From Streptomyces asiaticus (GTDB lineage Bacteria; Actinomycetota; Actinomycetes; Streptomycetales; Streptomycetaceae): 64,000 bases of DNA. The DNA lies in NCBI RefSeq assembly GCF_018138715.1, contig NZ_JAGSHX010000006.1, positions 6,262,001-6,326,000 of the forward strand, given 5' to 3'. The notes beneath the pieces were generated by a model. It made no database searches and was not told where the DNA came from. It saw only the letters and a program-made list of their open reading frames with translations. A program made the position numbers and the translations under genes. Below, piece by piece: positions 53,274 to 61,055 of this stretch. Within the stretch, counting starts at the first letter, position 1. Every line of letters begins with the position of its first letter.

Positions 53274-53738
53274 ATGACCGTGATGGAGAGCGCCCCCGTG
53301 AAGGCGCGGAAGAACTGCGCGGGGAGAGTCGGCCACCCCCGCCCCACCGGGCAGGACCAGTACTCGATCAGTGAGGTCGTCGCCTACACCGGGCTGACGG
53401 CGCACACCCTGCGCTGGTACGAGCGGATCGGGCTGATGCCGCATGTGGACCGTACGCACACCGGCCAGCGCCGCTTCACCAACCGCGACCTGGACTGGCT
53501 CGACCTCGTCGGCAAGCTGCGGCTGACCGGGATGCCGGTCGCGGACATGGTCCGCTACGCCGAGCTGGTGCGGGAGGGCGAGCACACCTTCGCCGAGCGC
53601 GAGAAGCTGCTCACTGCGCACCGCGAGAACGTGCGGGAGCGGATCGCCGAGCTCCAGAGCACGCTCGAAGTCCTCGACTTCAAGATCGATGTCTACGCTG
53701 ACGCCCGGAGGGTGTCGGAGAGGTTGGACCCCGTATGA
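53274..53738 (+). CDS. MerR family transcriptional regulator
   Basis: A 154-residue regulator. The winged helix (YSISEVVAYTGLTAHTLRWY, then ERIGLMPHVDRTHTGQRRF) follows a ~28-residue extension; a dimerisation helix (ERIAELQSTLEVLDFKIDVY) ends it. There are no metal-binding Cys at the C-terminus, so an organic or redox signal is likely. ATG 53274 after GAGAGGTGA. It overlaps the aldo/keto reductase gene by 4 bases and probably activates both through the upstream palindrome. Confidence 0.93.
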   Translation: MTVMESAPVKARKNCAGRVGHPRPTGQDQYSISEVVAYTGLTAHTLRWYERIGLMPHVDRTHTGQRRFTNRDLDWLDLVGKLRLTGMPVADMVRYAELVREGEHTFAEREKLLTAHRENVRERIAELQSTLEVLDFKIDVYADARRVSERLDPV

Positions 53739-54766
53739 GCGACAGCATCACCGAGACCATCGCGACCGTCGGCCTGGGGACCGGCGGACCCGAGGTCGGC
53801 GTCCAGGGCCTGGGCTGCATGGGCATGAGCTGGGCCTACGGACCGACCCACGACGAGGCGGAGGCCCGGGCCACGCTGGAGCGGGCCCTGGAGCTGGGCG
53901 TCACGCTCTTCGACACCGCCGATGTCTACGGCTTCGGGCGGAACGAGGAGTTCATCTCCCCCTTCGTCCGGGCCCACCGGGACCGGATCACCCTGGCCAC
54001 CAAGTTCGCCATCGAGCGCGACGAGAGCGATCCGTACGGCCGCCAGAGGATACGCAACGACCGTCCGTACATCCGCCAGGCCGTCGAGGGCAGTCTGCGC
54101 CGCCTCGGGGTGGACCACATCGACCTGTACTACATGCACCGGCGCAACCCCGAGGTGCCGCTGGAGGAGAGCATTGGCGCCATGGCCGAGCTGGTGGCCG
54201 AGGGCAAGGTCAAGCACCTCGGGCTGAGCGAGGTCACGGCGAACGAGCTGCGCGCGGCGCACGCGGTGCACCCCATCGCGGCGGTGCAGTCGGAGTGGTC
54301 GCTGTTCAGCCGCGACATCGAGGAGAGCGTGGTGGGGGCCGCCCGCGAGCTGGGCGTCGCCCTCGTGCCGTACTCGCCGCTCGGCCGCGGCTTCCTCACC
54401 GGCTCCTTCGTCCAGGCCGAGCAGGAGCTGGGCGAGGACGACTTCCGCCGCCGTCAGCCCCGCTTCACCGGCGACAACGCGGCCGCCAACGCCGCGCTGC
54501 TGGAGCCGCTCCGGAAGATCGCCGAGGTGCGCGGGGCCACGCTCGCCCAGATCGCGCTGGCCTGGGTGCAGCAGCAGGCCCAGGTGCACGGGCTCGCCGT
54601 GGTGCCGATCCCCGGCACCCGCACCCGCGCCCGGATCGAGCAGAACACCGGCGCGACCCGGATCGAGCTGAGCGCGGACGAGCTGGCCGCGCTGGAGCCG
54701 ATCGCCGGACAGGTGGCGGGTGCCCGCTACGCCGACATGAGCGCCACGAGCGCGGGCCGGGAGTAG
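53735..54766 (+). CDS. Aldo/keto reductase
   Basis: A 343-residue NADPH-dependent reductase of the YajO/YakC-like group. Catalytic tetrad: Asp and Tyr in FDTADVYG, Lys in LATKF, His in YYMHRR; the cofactor-binding tail is VPIPGTRTRARIEQN. It is translationally coupled to merR. Expected to remove reactive carbonyls; induction by such compounds through MerR is a reasonable inference. Confidence 0.93.
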   Translation: MSDSITETIATVGLGTGGPEVGVQGLGCMGMSWAYGPTHDEAEARATLERALELGVTLFDTADVYGFGRNEEFISPFVRAHRDRITLATKFAIERDESDPYGRQRIRNDRPYIRQAVEGSLRRLGVDHIDLYYMHRRNPEVPLEESIGAMAELVAEGKVKHLGLSEVTANELRAAHAVHPIAAVQSEWSLFSRDIEESVVGAARELGVALVPYSPLGRGFLTGSFVQAEQELGEDDFRRRQPRFTGDNAAANAALLEPLRKIAEVRGATLAQIALAWVQQQAQVHGLAVVPIPGTRTRARIEQNTGATRIELSADELAALEPIAGQVAGARYADMSATSAGRE

Positions 54767-54985
54767 CCTGCCGCGCCGGGCCGCGCCGGGCCGCGCCGGG
54801 GGAGGCCGCCGGTGCGCCGTGCCGTCGGGTGCCGGGTGCGACCGGTCGGATGCGCCGGGCGGCCGGCCGGGGCGTGGCGGGCGGTCACCGTGTCGATGGC
54901 GGGCGTCGGGCCGTAGCGCGGGGCGCCAGGGCTCGGAGGGTGGCCGACGGCACCCGGCACCACCGGATGCCGGGCCGGGCCGCGG

Positions 54986-56197
54986 TCAGCTGAGGCCCTG
55001 GCGGCAGTCCGGCCCCGTGCCCGGACCGCCGCCGTCCTCCCCCGCGCACCGCACCCCGTCGAAGTCCCCCAGCGCGATCCGCGAGAAGTTGCGCAGTGAG
55101 TCCGTCCCCGGCGCGAAGTAGCCGGTGTGCCCGTGGGCGCTCTCGGAGGAGACCACCCGGGCGCCGAAGGACGGATCGGTCGGGTCGTCGCCATGGCCCA
55201 GGCCGAGGAAGTCATAGCCGGTCACCCGGCGGATCCAGTCGGTGCGGTCGCGCGCCGCCCAGACCCGGGCCCCGGTGCGCAAGGCCTCGGCGCTGTCCGC
55301 CCGCATCCCCGGGCTGCCCAGCACCACCAGGTCGGAGACGCGGGCGCGGTCCATCGCGGAGGCGGCGAGACCGCACACCACCGAGCCGTAGCTGTGGCAG
55401 AAGACGGCGGGCGGGGCGTCGGCGGTGGCCGCGGTGGTCACGGCGAGCCCGGCCAGAAACCGGTCCAGGCGGGGTGCGCCCGCCTCGGCCAGTCGGCTGG
55501 TGGCGGCGTCCGGGCCCAGCCCGACCGGGGTGGTGTAGCCGACCCAGGCGATGACGGCGGTCGGCGTCGCGGGGGCGTCCTCGGCCATCTGCGCCCGCAG
55601 CGACCGGGCCATCCCGGCCGGGGCGCCGTACGGGTCGCCCGTGCGGTCGAAGTCTTCCAGGTCGATGTCCGAGCCGGGCACGATCACGGCCGTGCGTCGG
55701 GCGGCCGTCAAGTCCCCGTACACCTCGGCCACCTGGCCGCGCCCGCGCGGGTCGAAGGCGAGGATCTGGCGGCCGGGCTTCAGCAGCGCCGCGTACCGCT
55801 CGGCGAGCGGGCTCTTCGGGTCTGCCTTCCGCTCCTTGTGCCAGGCGGCCCGGATCGCCCGGGCGTTGGCCTCGTACCGCAGGCTCAGCGGTGCCCCGTC
55901 CAGATTGCCCACCACCTCGGGGTGCCGGATGACCAGCGCCTTCCGCTGGACCTCGGTGAGCCGGTCGAAGAACCGGGCGATCCCGGCGGGCGGGACGGCG
56001 GCCGGATCGGGCAGCTCGCGCCCGGCCCCGCCCAGCGAGTGGTCCGCCAGCCACGCTGCGGTCCCCGGCGGCGGCCCGGTGATGGCCTGCTCCTCGTGGG
56101 CCACGGTCCAGCCGGCCGTCCCCGCCATGACGGTGATGGTGAGCGCCGCGGTGATCAGGCGTCGTGCGTAGTGCCTGGTGCGTAGCGTCTGGGACAT
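54986..56197 (-). CDS. Exported alpha/beta hydrolase (DUF1023)
   Basis: A 403-residue protein with an N-terminal signal anchor (residues 12-33) and a DUF1023 alpha/beta-hydrolase domain. The nucleophile Ser is in VFCHSYGSVVCG, the acid likely in LVVLGSPGMRAD, and the His in SAHGHTGYFAPGTDSL. Family members are secreted hydrolases of unknown substrate. The ATG at 56197 is preceded by GAGGGAAAG. The leader holds a 12-base tandem repeat. Confidence 0.88.
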   Translation of the reverse strand: MSQTLRTRHYARRLITAALTITVMAGTAGWTVAHEEQAITGPPPGTAAWLADHSLGGAGRELPDPAAVPPAGIARFFDRLTEVQRKALVIRHPEVVGNLDGAPLSLRYEANARAIRAAWHKERKADPKSPLAERYAALLKPGRQILAFDPRGRGQVAEVYGDLTAARRTAVIVPGSDIDLEDFDRTGDPYGAPAGMARSLRAQMAEDAPATPTAVIAWVGYTTPVGLGPDAATSRLAEAGAPRLDRFLAGLAVTTAATADAPPAVFCHSYGSVVCGLAASAMDRARVSDLVVLGSPGMRADSAEALRTGARVWAARDRTDWIRRVTGYDFLGLGHGDDPTDPSFGARVVSSESAHGHTGYFAPGTDSLRNFSRIALGDFDGVRCAGEDGGGPGTGPDCRQGLS

Positions 56198-56224
56198 GGC
56201 GGCGTCTTTCCCTCTTCCTTCAGC

Positions 56225-56284
56225 GGTTCCGTCGGTGGTTCCGCGAGTGGTCGCGTCAGCGGTTCCGTGGGTGGTTCCGTCGGT
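56225..56284. repeat. 12-bp tandem repeat in the DUF1023 leader
   Basis: Five 12-base units (GGTTCCGTCGGT type) from 56225 to 56284, 28 bases before the DUF1023 start on the minus strand. Units one and five are identical. Confidence 0.75.
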
Positions 56285-56400
56285 GGCGGAGGGAAAGGTA
56301 GAGAGGTGTCGGGTGGCGGTACGTCACCCCCCGGTGCCAAGTGGGATGTCATACCCCAGTAGGGGGTCGAGCGAGATCGGCTGGTCCGGACAGCGGGAAG

Positions 56401-56437
56401 CCCCTGCCGTCCGGATGTGGGAGCGAACGACAGGGGC
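56401..56437. terminator. Possible terminator of the RiPP operon
   Basis: CCCCTGCCGTC and GACAGGGG form an imperfect stem about 30 bases past the methyltransferase stop on the minus strand. Confidence 0.35.
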
Positions 56438-56466
56438 GAGAGAGGGGATGGACAGAGGGCTTGTGA

Positions 56467-57591
56467 CTACTGCCAGGTGAGACGCTGTCCGTCGGATTCC
56501 ACGTGCAGCATCAGCCGCTCGGCGGGTGGCCTGTCGGCCTGGTGCCACTGCCTGATCTGGTCGCTGATGGAGTCCCACAGGCGGGCTGGGCCGCCCTGGC
56601 GGACCATCCATCGCCCGTCGTCCTCGAACGCGGCTGCCCACGCCCCGGCCTCCACGTCGATGATGACGTGTTCGTCTCGGCCGTTGCGGGACAGTGCGAA
56701 GCGCTGGGCCCGTGGTGCCGCGAACTGCGCGACGAACCGCGCCGTCCAATCGTCCAGCACATCACCGCCGATGTCCGTTGGCATGGCTTCCCCCGAATTG
56801 AGATCCGGCAGAGTTCCCAGAGCCGGAGGAGTGTGGGACCGCGCGAGCATGAACGAGACTCTTCCGCCAAGGACAGGGCCGCTTGCTGTTCCGTCTTCGG
56901 CCACGGTCAGACGGACAAGCTCAGACGCGTTCATCCACCCGCAGACGGCCACGAGAATCTCACCCCCTACACGGGTCTGAGCGATCCACTCCGAGGGAAC
57001 CGAATGCACTCCACATGTCGCGATCAAGCGGTCGTAGGGGCCGCTCTCCTCATGACCGGCCAATCCGTTACCGACAATCAACTCAGGCCAGTAACCGAGC
57101 CTGCCCAGGGCCGTACCCGCGCGAGCGGAGATATTCGAGTCCACCTCAACTGATGTCACGTTGTCCTCACCGGCCACCTGCGAGAGAAGTGCCGTTGAGT
57201 AACCCGTTCCAGTGCCGATCTCGAGCACCCGGGTGCCCTCATCTACGTGAAGCTCTTCGAGCATACGGACCACGAGACTCGGGAGGGTGGAAGATGAAGA
57301 GGGGCGGTGCGAGATACGTCCCTCGATTTGGCTTGGAGTGACGGAATCCGCAACCTGGGTGGTCAGCGTGTCGTCCTCGTACACGCGGCGGAGCCGTTCG
57401 GGGTGGTCCGCGAGGAACACGGGGCGGTACCAGCCCTCGTCTTCGTATTCGAACCAGCCATCGGATAGAAATGCTTCGCGGGGAACGGCCAGAATGGCGG
57501 CTTCCCATTCTGGACTTCGCAATGCTCCGGATTCGGTAAGTTGCCGCGCGAGAGCCGCCCGCAGCCCCTCAGAGGAAAAGTCGTCGGTCAT
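56467..57591 (-). CDS. Protein-isoaspartate-methyltransferase-like enzyme of an ATP-grasp RiPP system
   Basis: A 374-residue SAM-dependent methyltransferase. The PIMT-like core includes [30 protein letters not shown] and motif [18 protein letters not shown] (about residues 120-140); a C-terminal extension of ~150 residues follows. This matches the methyltransferases paired with ATP-grasp peptide maturases. In the known case of fuscimiditide, such an enzyme methylates a core Asp and so drives aspartimide formation. It overlaps the ATP-grasp remnant by 4 bases (ATGA). Its frame is fully open, with mixed codon use and lower G+C than the surroundings. Confidence 0.87.
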   Translation of the reverse strand: MTDDFSSEGLRAALARQLTESGALRSPEWEAAILAVPREAFLSDGWFEYEDEGWYRPVFLADHPERLRRVYEDDTLTTQVADSVTPSQIEGRISHRPSSSSTLPSLVVRMLEELHVDEGTRVLEIGTGTGYSTALLSQVAGEDNVTSVEVDSNISARAGTALGRLGYWPELIVGNGLAGHEESGPYDRLIATCGVHSVPSEWIAQTRVGGEILVAVCGWMNASELVRLTVAEDGTASGPVLGGRVSFMLARSHTPPALGTLPDLNSGEAMPTDIGGDVLDDWTARFVAQFAAPRAQRFALSRNGRDEHVIIDVEAGAWAAAFEDDGRWMVRQGGPARLWDSISDQIRQWHQADRPPAERLMLHVESDGQRLTWQ

Positions 57592-58269
57592 GCGTTATTC
57601 TCTCCGTTCTCCAACAGGTCCACGATAGCTGTCGTGATGGGAAGTCCCGCCGCATCTTCGAGCCACGCCCATTGTCCATTCGCGTTGCATTCGAGGAACC
57701 ACCATCTTTCGTCTGTGGTTACCGCGAAATCGAATGCCCCGAAGTTGAGCCCGAAATGAGCGAGGAACCGAACCAGTGTGCGCCGCATGTCGTCCGGGCA
57801 CTGGATCGGTTCGTACGTCAGGTTCCGGTACTCGGTGCGCCAGTCGATCACACCAGGTGGGGAAGTAATCCGTGCGCAGAAAATCCGTTCACCAACAACA
57901 ACCGCTCGTACATCGAAAACCTTGGGAACCTGAGCCTGGAACAGATGCGCGCAATGACGTACCGCGTCGTCCACCTTGCCGGGATCAACGGAGGATGCCC
58001 AAATCCCGGCAGGCTCCCTATCGATGTCATAGGCGCCCGCATGCATCGAGCGAGCGGATGCTTCCCAGGTCTGCCGTTCGCTCGCCTACGTGGAGCTGCC
58101 CACCCCAACCGTCCGGACTCAACCGGGCTGTAAGAACACAGGAGTCAGGAAAATCGCCACCGGGATCGAATCGTAGAACGGGCACCCGGCGTCGGTTTAA
58201 CTCCGTGATGACCAAATCTGCGGTGGGGTCCTCGTATTCGGTGGCGACCAGCACCGGGTACCCGTTCAT
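57588..58269 (-). pseudogene. ATP-grasp peptide maturase, internally deleted and frameshifted
   Basis: Two pieces of one gene in different frames. The N-terminal piece (58269 to 58027, 80 residues: MNGYPVLVATEYEDPTADLV .. ERTADLGSIRS) matches the pre-ATP-grasp domain of SAV_5884-type maturases. The C-terminal piece (ending at 57588) has VPKVFDVRAVVVGERIFC, NFGAFDFAVTTDERWWFLEC and NANGQWAWLE, the end of the ATP-grasp fold. About 100 residues between them, including the ATP-binding lysines, are missing, and a stop (TGA at 58027-58029) ends the first piece. Intact family members are about 310-330 residues. It cannot make a working ligase as sequenced, unless the assembly is wrong here. Confidence 0.82.
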
Positions 58270-58272
58270 CTC

Positions 58273-58524
58273 TTACGACTGCCCTTCGTCCTGCTCGGCG
58301 TCGTGGCCGGCGTCAGAGTCCATCTTGCCGTCTTTGGACACCTGTGTGGGCGGGTAGGTGTTGACGGATGTCCCGTGTTTGCCGAGTTCCACAGGGGTCG
58401 GCGCGCCGTCACTGCCCACCCAACGGCCCGTCTGTGTTTGCGGGTCAATTCCCGCGTACCGCCATGGGGAAGGCTCCCCATTCCGCAGCGGTGCCATGCG
58501 GCTCATGCCCCACGGAATCGGCAC
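58273..58524 (-). CDS. Graspetide-type RiPP precursor peptide
   Basis: An 83-residue precursor of the ATP-grasp-modified RiPP family. The leader has the conserved PWGMSRMAP recognition motif (residues 4-12) and IDPQTQTGRWVGSDG; the C-terminal core begins at GKHGTSVNTYPPTQVSKDGK and ends with an acidic tail (DSDAGHDAEQDE). Thr/Ser residues (52, 53, 56, 60, 63) come before Asp/Glu residues (65-80), as needed for omega-ester rings, and Asp65-Gly66 is a likely aspartimide site. The GTG at 58524 with GGAG 6 bases upstream is preferred; a TTG at 58557 is an alternative. It ends 3 bases before the maturase remnant. Confidence 0.82.
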   Translation of the reverse strand: MPIPWGMSRMAPLRNGEPSPWRYAGIDPQTQTGRWVGSDGAPTPVELGKHGTSVNTYPPTQVSKDGKMDSDAGHDAEQDEGQS

Positions 58525-58735
58525 TGCCGACTCCGCAGTGCCAGAGTTACTGGCCAATGTCCCTCCAAGCTCGTTGGTGCCGGTACTTGGAGCCCATCCC
58601 ACCACAACAGCGGGAGAGCTGCGTCTCTCTTCGGCCAGTGTGCATATGCCGAATGGAGGAGCCCCCCGTCATCGATTGAAGACGTGGGGCCGGAGCGGGG
58701 AGTAAATCGGTGTGTACGCGCCTTACCTGTTGCCT

Positions 58736-59008
58736 CTAATTCGACCAGGGAGTCGGAATCGTCATCTTTGACGGGCGGCTGACCAGATCGCGGCAACACA
58801 TCTCGATGGGATACACGCCGTTCAGCGCGAGGCACAGCGACGCGTGGTGTAACTCCGCCTCAGCCAGCGTGAGCTCCAGTTGGTAGAGGGCTCTGCCCAA
58901 AGCAGGCCGTGAGAGCCAGAGTTTCAGCGCCACGCCCCTTTCTGTGCGGACAAAGCGCTCTGCGGGATCGAACTCAATCCCATACGAGTCATAGTCGGGG
59001 ATGTCCAT
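58736..59008 (-). CDS. Small hypothetical protein upstream of the RiPP precursor
   Basis: A 90-residue acidic protein (MDIPDYDSYGIEFDPAERFV, then a helical stretch around residues 35-70), not recognised. The ATG at 59008 has GAGGAG 6 bases upstream. Same strand as the RiPP genes, 211 bases before the precursor; may be part of the same transcript. Confidence 0.6.
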   Translation of the reverse strand: MDIPDYDSYGIEFDPAERFVRTERGVALKLWLSRPALGRALYQLELTLAEAELHHASLCLALNGVYPIEMCCRDLVSRPSKMTIPTPWSN

Positions 59009-59031
59009 CTCTTGCTCCTCGCTCACCTCCT

Positions 59032-59184
59032 TCACCACCTAGGCTTGTAAATCTGCTCTTGACAGTTCGGGCAGTGCGTCGCCCCCGGCGGAAATGGACC
59101 CTCATGCAGGCACGTCTTCGGCTCTTCGGACGACTTCGGCGACTTAGGGGGCTCAGGGAGCTTCGAAGGCTTCAACTTCCTCAC
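59032..59184 (-). CDS. Small zinc-finger-like protein
   Basis: A 50-residue basic/proline-rich peptide with a single Cys-rich motif near the end (TCLHEGPFPPGATHCPNCQE: C-x-H and C-x2-C), a probable one-zinc knuckle. The GTG at 59184 follows GGGGGTGG. Overlaps the preceding tiny gene by 32 bases. Role unknown. Confidence 0.5.
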   Translation of the reverse strand: MRKLKPSKLPEPPKSPKSSEEPKTCLHEGPFPPGATHCPNCQEQIYKPRW

Positions 59185-59278
59185 TGCCCACCCCCTTTCG
59201 AATAGCGGCGGTAATTCGACGTGCGTCGTCAGCCTTAAGGCGGGCAACCGTCGCATCGCTCACCCGATCGTCACTCAC
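59153..59278 (-). CDS. Tiny overlapping gene (41 residues)
   Basis: VSDDRVSDATVARLKADDAR and on to EEVEAFEAP: an acidic helical peptide. Its GTG overlaps the stop of the gene before it by 4 bases (GTGA), and its end overlaps the next gene, a chained layout that argues for coupled translation. Not recognised. Confidence 0.42.
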   Translation of the reverse strand: MSDDRVSDATVARLKADDARRITAAIRKGVGSEEVEAFEAP

Positions 59279-59526
59279 CCGACCACACCCCCCGTGTGCG
59301 GGCGCACCACACGACGCACGCGAGCGCACCCGCCCACCATGGGCACTGGCGGGGGCATGGGCACCAACGGAGGCATGTGCACCGAGCTGGGCACCCGGGG
59401 CAACACCAGTGTGGGCCGGTCCAACGGCCGATACGGGGGCAGCGGATCGCCGCACCGATGCCTACCGCAGCCCCGTCGCAGAGGGCCACGTACCGCCTTC
59501 CAAAGCCTTGAGATACGTTGGCTCAC
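59275..59526 (-). CDS. Small Pro/Arg-rich protein divergent from the XRE regulator
   Basis: An 83-residue peptide starting MSQRISRLWKAVRGPLRRGC, then a Pro/Val/Met-rich stretch and RVRRVVRPHTG. Its N-terminal pattern resembles small proteins often found divergent from XRE regulators in Streptomyces; the C-terminal half looks shortened. GTG at 59526 with GGGAG 7 bases upstream. Confidence 0.45.
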   Translation of the reverse strand: MSQRISRLWKAVRGPLRRGCGRHRCGDPLPPYRPLDRPTLVLPRVPSSVHMPPLVPMPPPVPMVGGCARVRRVVRPHTGGVVG

Positions 59527-59676
59527 GCCAGCGCTCCCTTCCGAGCCTGGTCACGCCCCCGGACCGCTCGCAGCGCGGTCGCGGGGGTCTTGCGTGGCTT
59601 CCAGTTGTCGACTTCGCCCCGTAGTGGGGCGTGTCGACACTTGCGCGGAACATCGGTTGAGTCCATCCCACGGGCC

Positions 59677-59693
59677 TATAGGGCGGCCCTATA
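59677..59693. promoter_or_regulatory. 17-bp palindrome over the start of the XRE regulator
   Basis: TATAGGGCGGCCCTATA is perfectly symmetric about 59685 and ends 8 bases before the ATG. It overlaps a -10-like TATATT (59690-59695) placed 6 bases before the start codon, so the mRNA may be leaderless and the regulator may repress itself from this site. Confidence 0.55.
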
Positions 59694-59701
59694 TTTGAGA
59701 C

Positions 59702-60955
59702 ATGGGAGACGATCCCGGGGCCCTCTGGTCCCATCCGCAATTAGCGGCAGCCGTCCTCAGCGAAGATTGGGGCGCTGTCTTTCGCGCGTATCGGAAGCTC
59801 ACCGGCCTCAGCCAATCGAGGCTCGGGGAACGCGTCGGCCTGGTCCAGCCTGATGTGTCGGATATCGAACGCGGGCGTCGTCGTGTGACCTCCGTAGAGG
59901 TTCGACAACGCATCGTGGAGGGGCTGGGTATACCCTCCCGTCTCCAAGCGGCAGCCGCCCCAATGGCGACTGGCAAAGCCCCCGTTGCGAGCCTGACGCT
60001 ATCCGGCCCCGCTCCCGACGAAGACCTATTGGCCCGTGTGACGAGCGTGGTTGACTCCGCTCACCGCGTGGACGCTGCCACCCTGGATTGGCTCGATGGG
60101 TTGCTTGCCGCACACCGCCGAGCCGAAGACCGAATTGGGGCCCGGCCGCTTGTCGACGTGATGCGCCAGCAACTCCGCACAGTCGTCGACATGTACTCAG
60201 GCGCACGCGGCCCGTTGGTTGATCGCGTCGTACGGCTCGCCTCCGAACACGCGCAATTCCTCGCGTGGATGGCACAGGACCAGGACGATACGGCGACCGC
60301 GTTGGCATGGTACGACCGTTCACACGAATGGGCGCTGGAAGCCGGAGACGCCAACATGGCCGCCACGACGCTCAACATGAAGGCGCACATGGCCTGGTCC
60401 AAAGGCCGCGCCACCCGGTGCGTACGCCTTGCCGAGGCTGCCCGCTGGTCTGCCTCGGGCACATCGCTCGGCGTGCAGGGCATGGCTGCTCAGATGGCTG
60501 CCAGAGGATACGCGCTCAACGGTGAGGCAGACGACGCCCGCCGTCTGCTCGACGAAGCGCAACGGCTCATCGGCCGGGCGTCCGAGCACCCCGAGGACGA
60601 GCCCGTGTGGATGTACTTCTACGGCGAGACATGGTTCACCCTGCAACGCGGCATGGCGGCCATGCACCTGCGCAACTGGCGAGTGGCTGTCGATCACATC
60701 GCGGTCGGGCTCGATGCGCTGCCAGACGAATACCGGCGCGACAAGACCTGGTTCCGCGCCTGCCTCGCGCACGCGCTCGCCGGGGCGGGCGAATCGGCCC
60801 AAGCCGCTTCCGTCGCAATGGCAAGCGTCCCCGACGCCGCCGCAGTCGGCCGCCCACACTCGTGGAACGAGTTGCACACCACAGTCGCCATGCTGCTGCG
60901 CCGAGGAGCGAAGGAAGGGCGACAGCTCGTCGCGGCGCTCCGCGAGTACGACTGA
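59702..60955 (+). CDS. XRE family regulator with TPR-like C-terminal domain
   Basis: A 417-residue regulator. The helix-turn-helix is at residues ~22-70 (YRKLTGLSQSRLGERVGLVQ, PDVSDIERGRRRV); the rest is helical TPR-like repeats (e.g. LAWYDRSHEWALEAGDANMA). No ribosome site precedes the ATG. This type commonly flanks RiPP or signalling loci in Streptomyces, where the TPR part may sense a peptide. It is divergent from the small-gene/RiPP operon and most likely controls it. Confidence 0.9.
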   Translation: MGDDPGALWSHPQLAAAVLSEDWGAVFRAYRKLTGLSQSRLGERVGLVQPDVSDIERGRRRVTSVEVRQRIVEGLGIPSRLQAAAAPMATGKAPVASLTLSGPAPDEDLLARVTSVVDSAHRVDAATLDWLDGLLAAHRRAEDRIGARPLVDVMRQQLRTVVDMYSGARGPLVDRVVRLASEHAQFLAWMAQDQDDTATALAWYDRSHEWALEAGDANMAATTLNMKAHMAWSKGRATRCVRLAEAARWSASGTSLGVQGMAAQMAARGYALNGEADDARRLLDEAQRLIGRASEHPEDEPVWMYFYGETWFTLQRGMAAMHLRNWRVAVDHIAVGLDALPDEYRRDKTWFRACLAHALAGAGESAQAASVAMASVPDAAAVGRPHSWNELHTTVAMLLRRGAKEGRQLVAALREYD

Positions 60956-61055
60956 GGAAGGAGCAGCGCCACGAACGGCTGAATGATTCAGCGGTTGCAA
61001 CAGGTCCGAGGGTCCCAGCCCCATGCCCCAGTACGGGGTGCCCGCCCGGCCGGGG

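Noticed and set aside
52746..53621. 291-codon minus-strand frame in the long divergent gap
   Set aside because: It is antisense to merR at one end and its middle is translated palindromic repeat; no ribosome site or domain.
58303..58782. Plus-strand frames opposite the RiPP precursor
   Set aside because: No ribosome site or recognised domain; the precursor on the other strand has the diagnostic leader motif.
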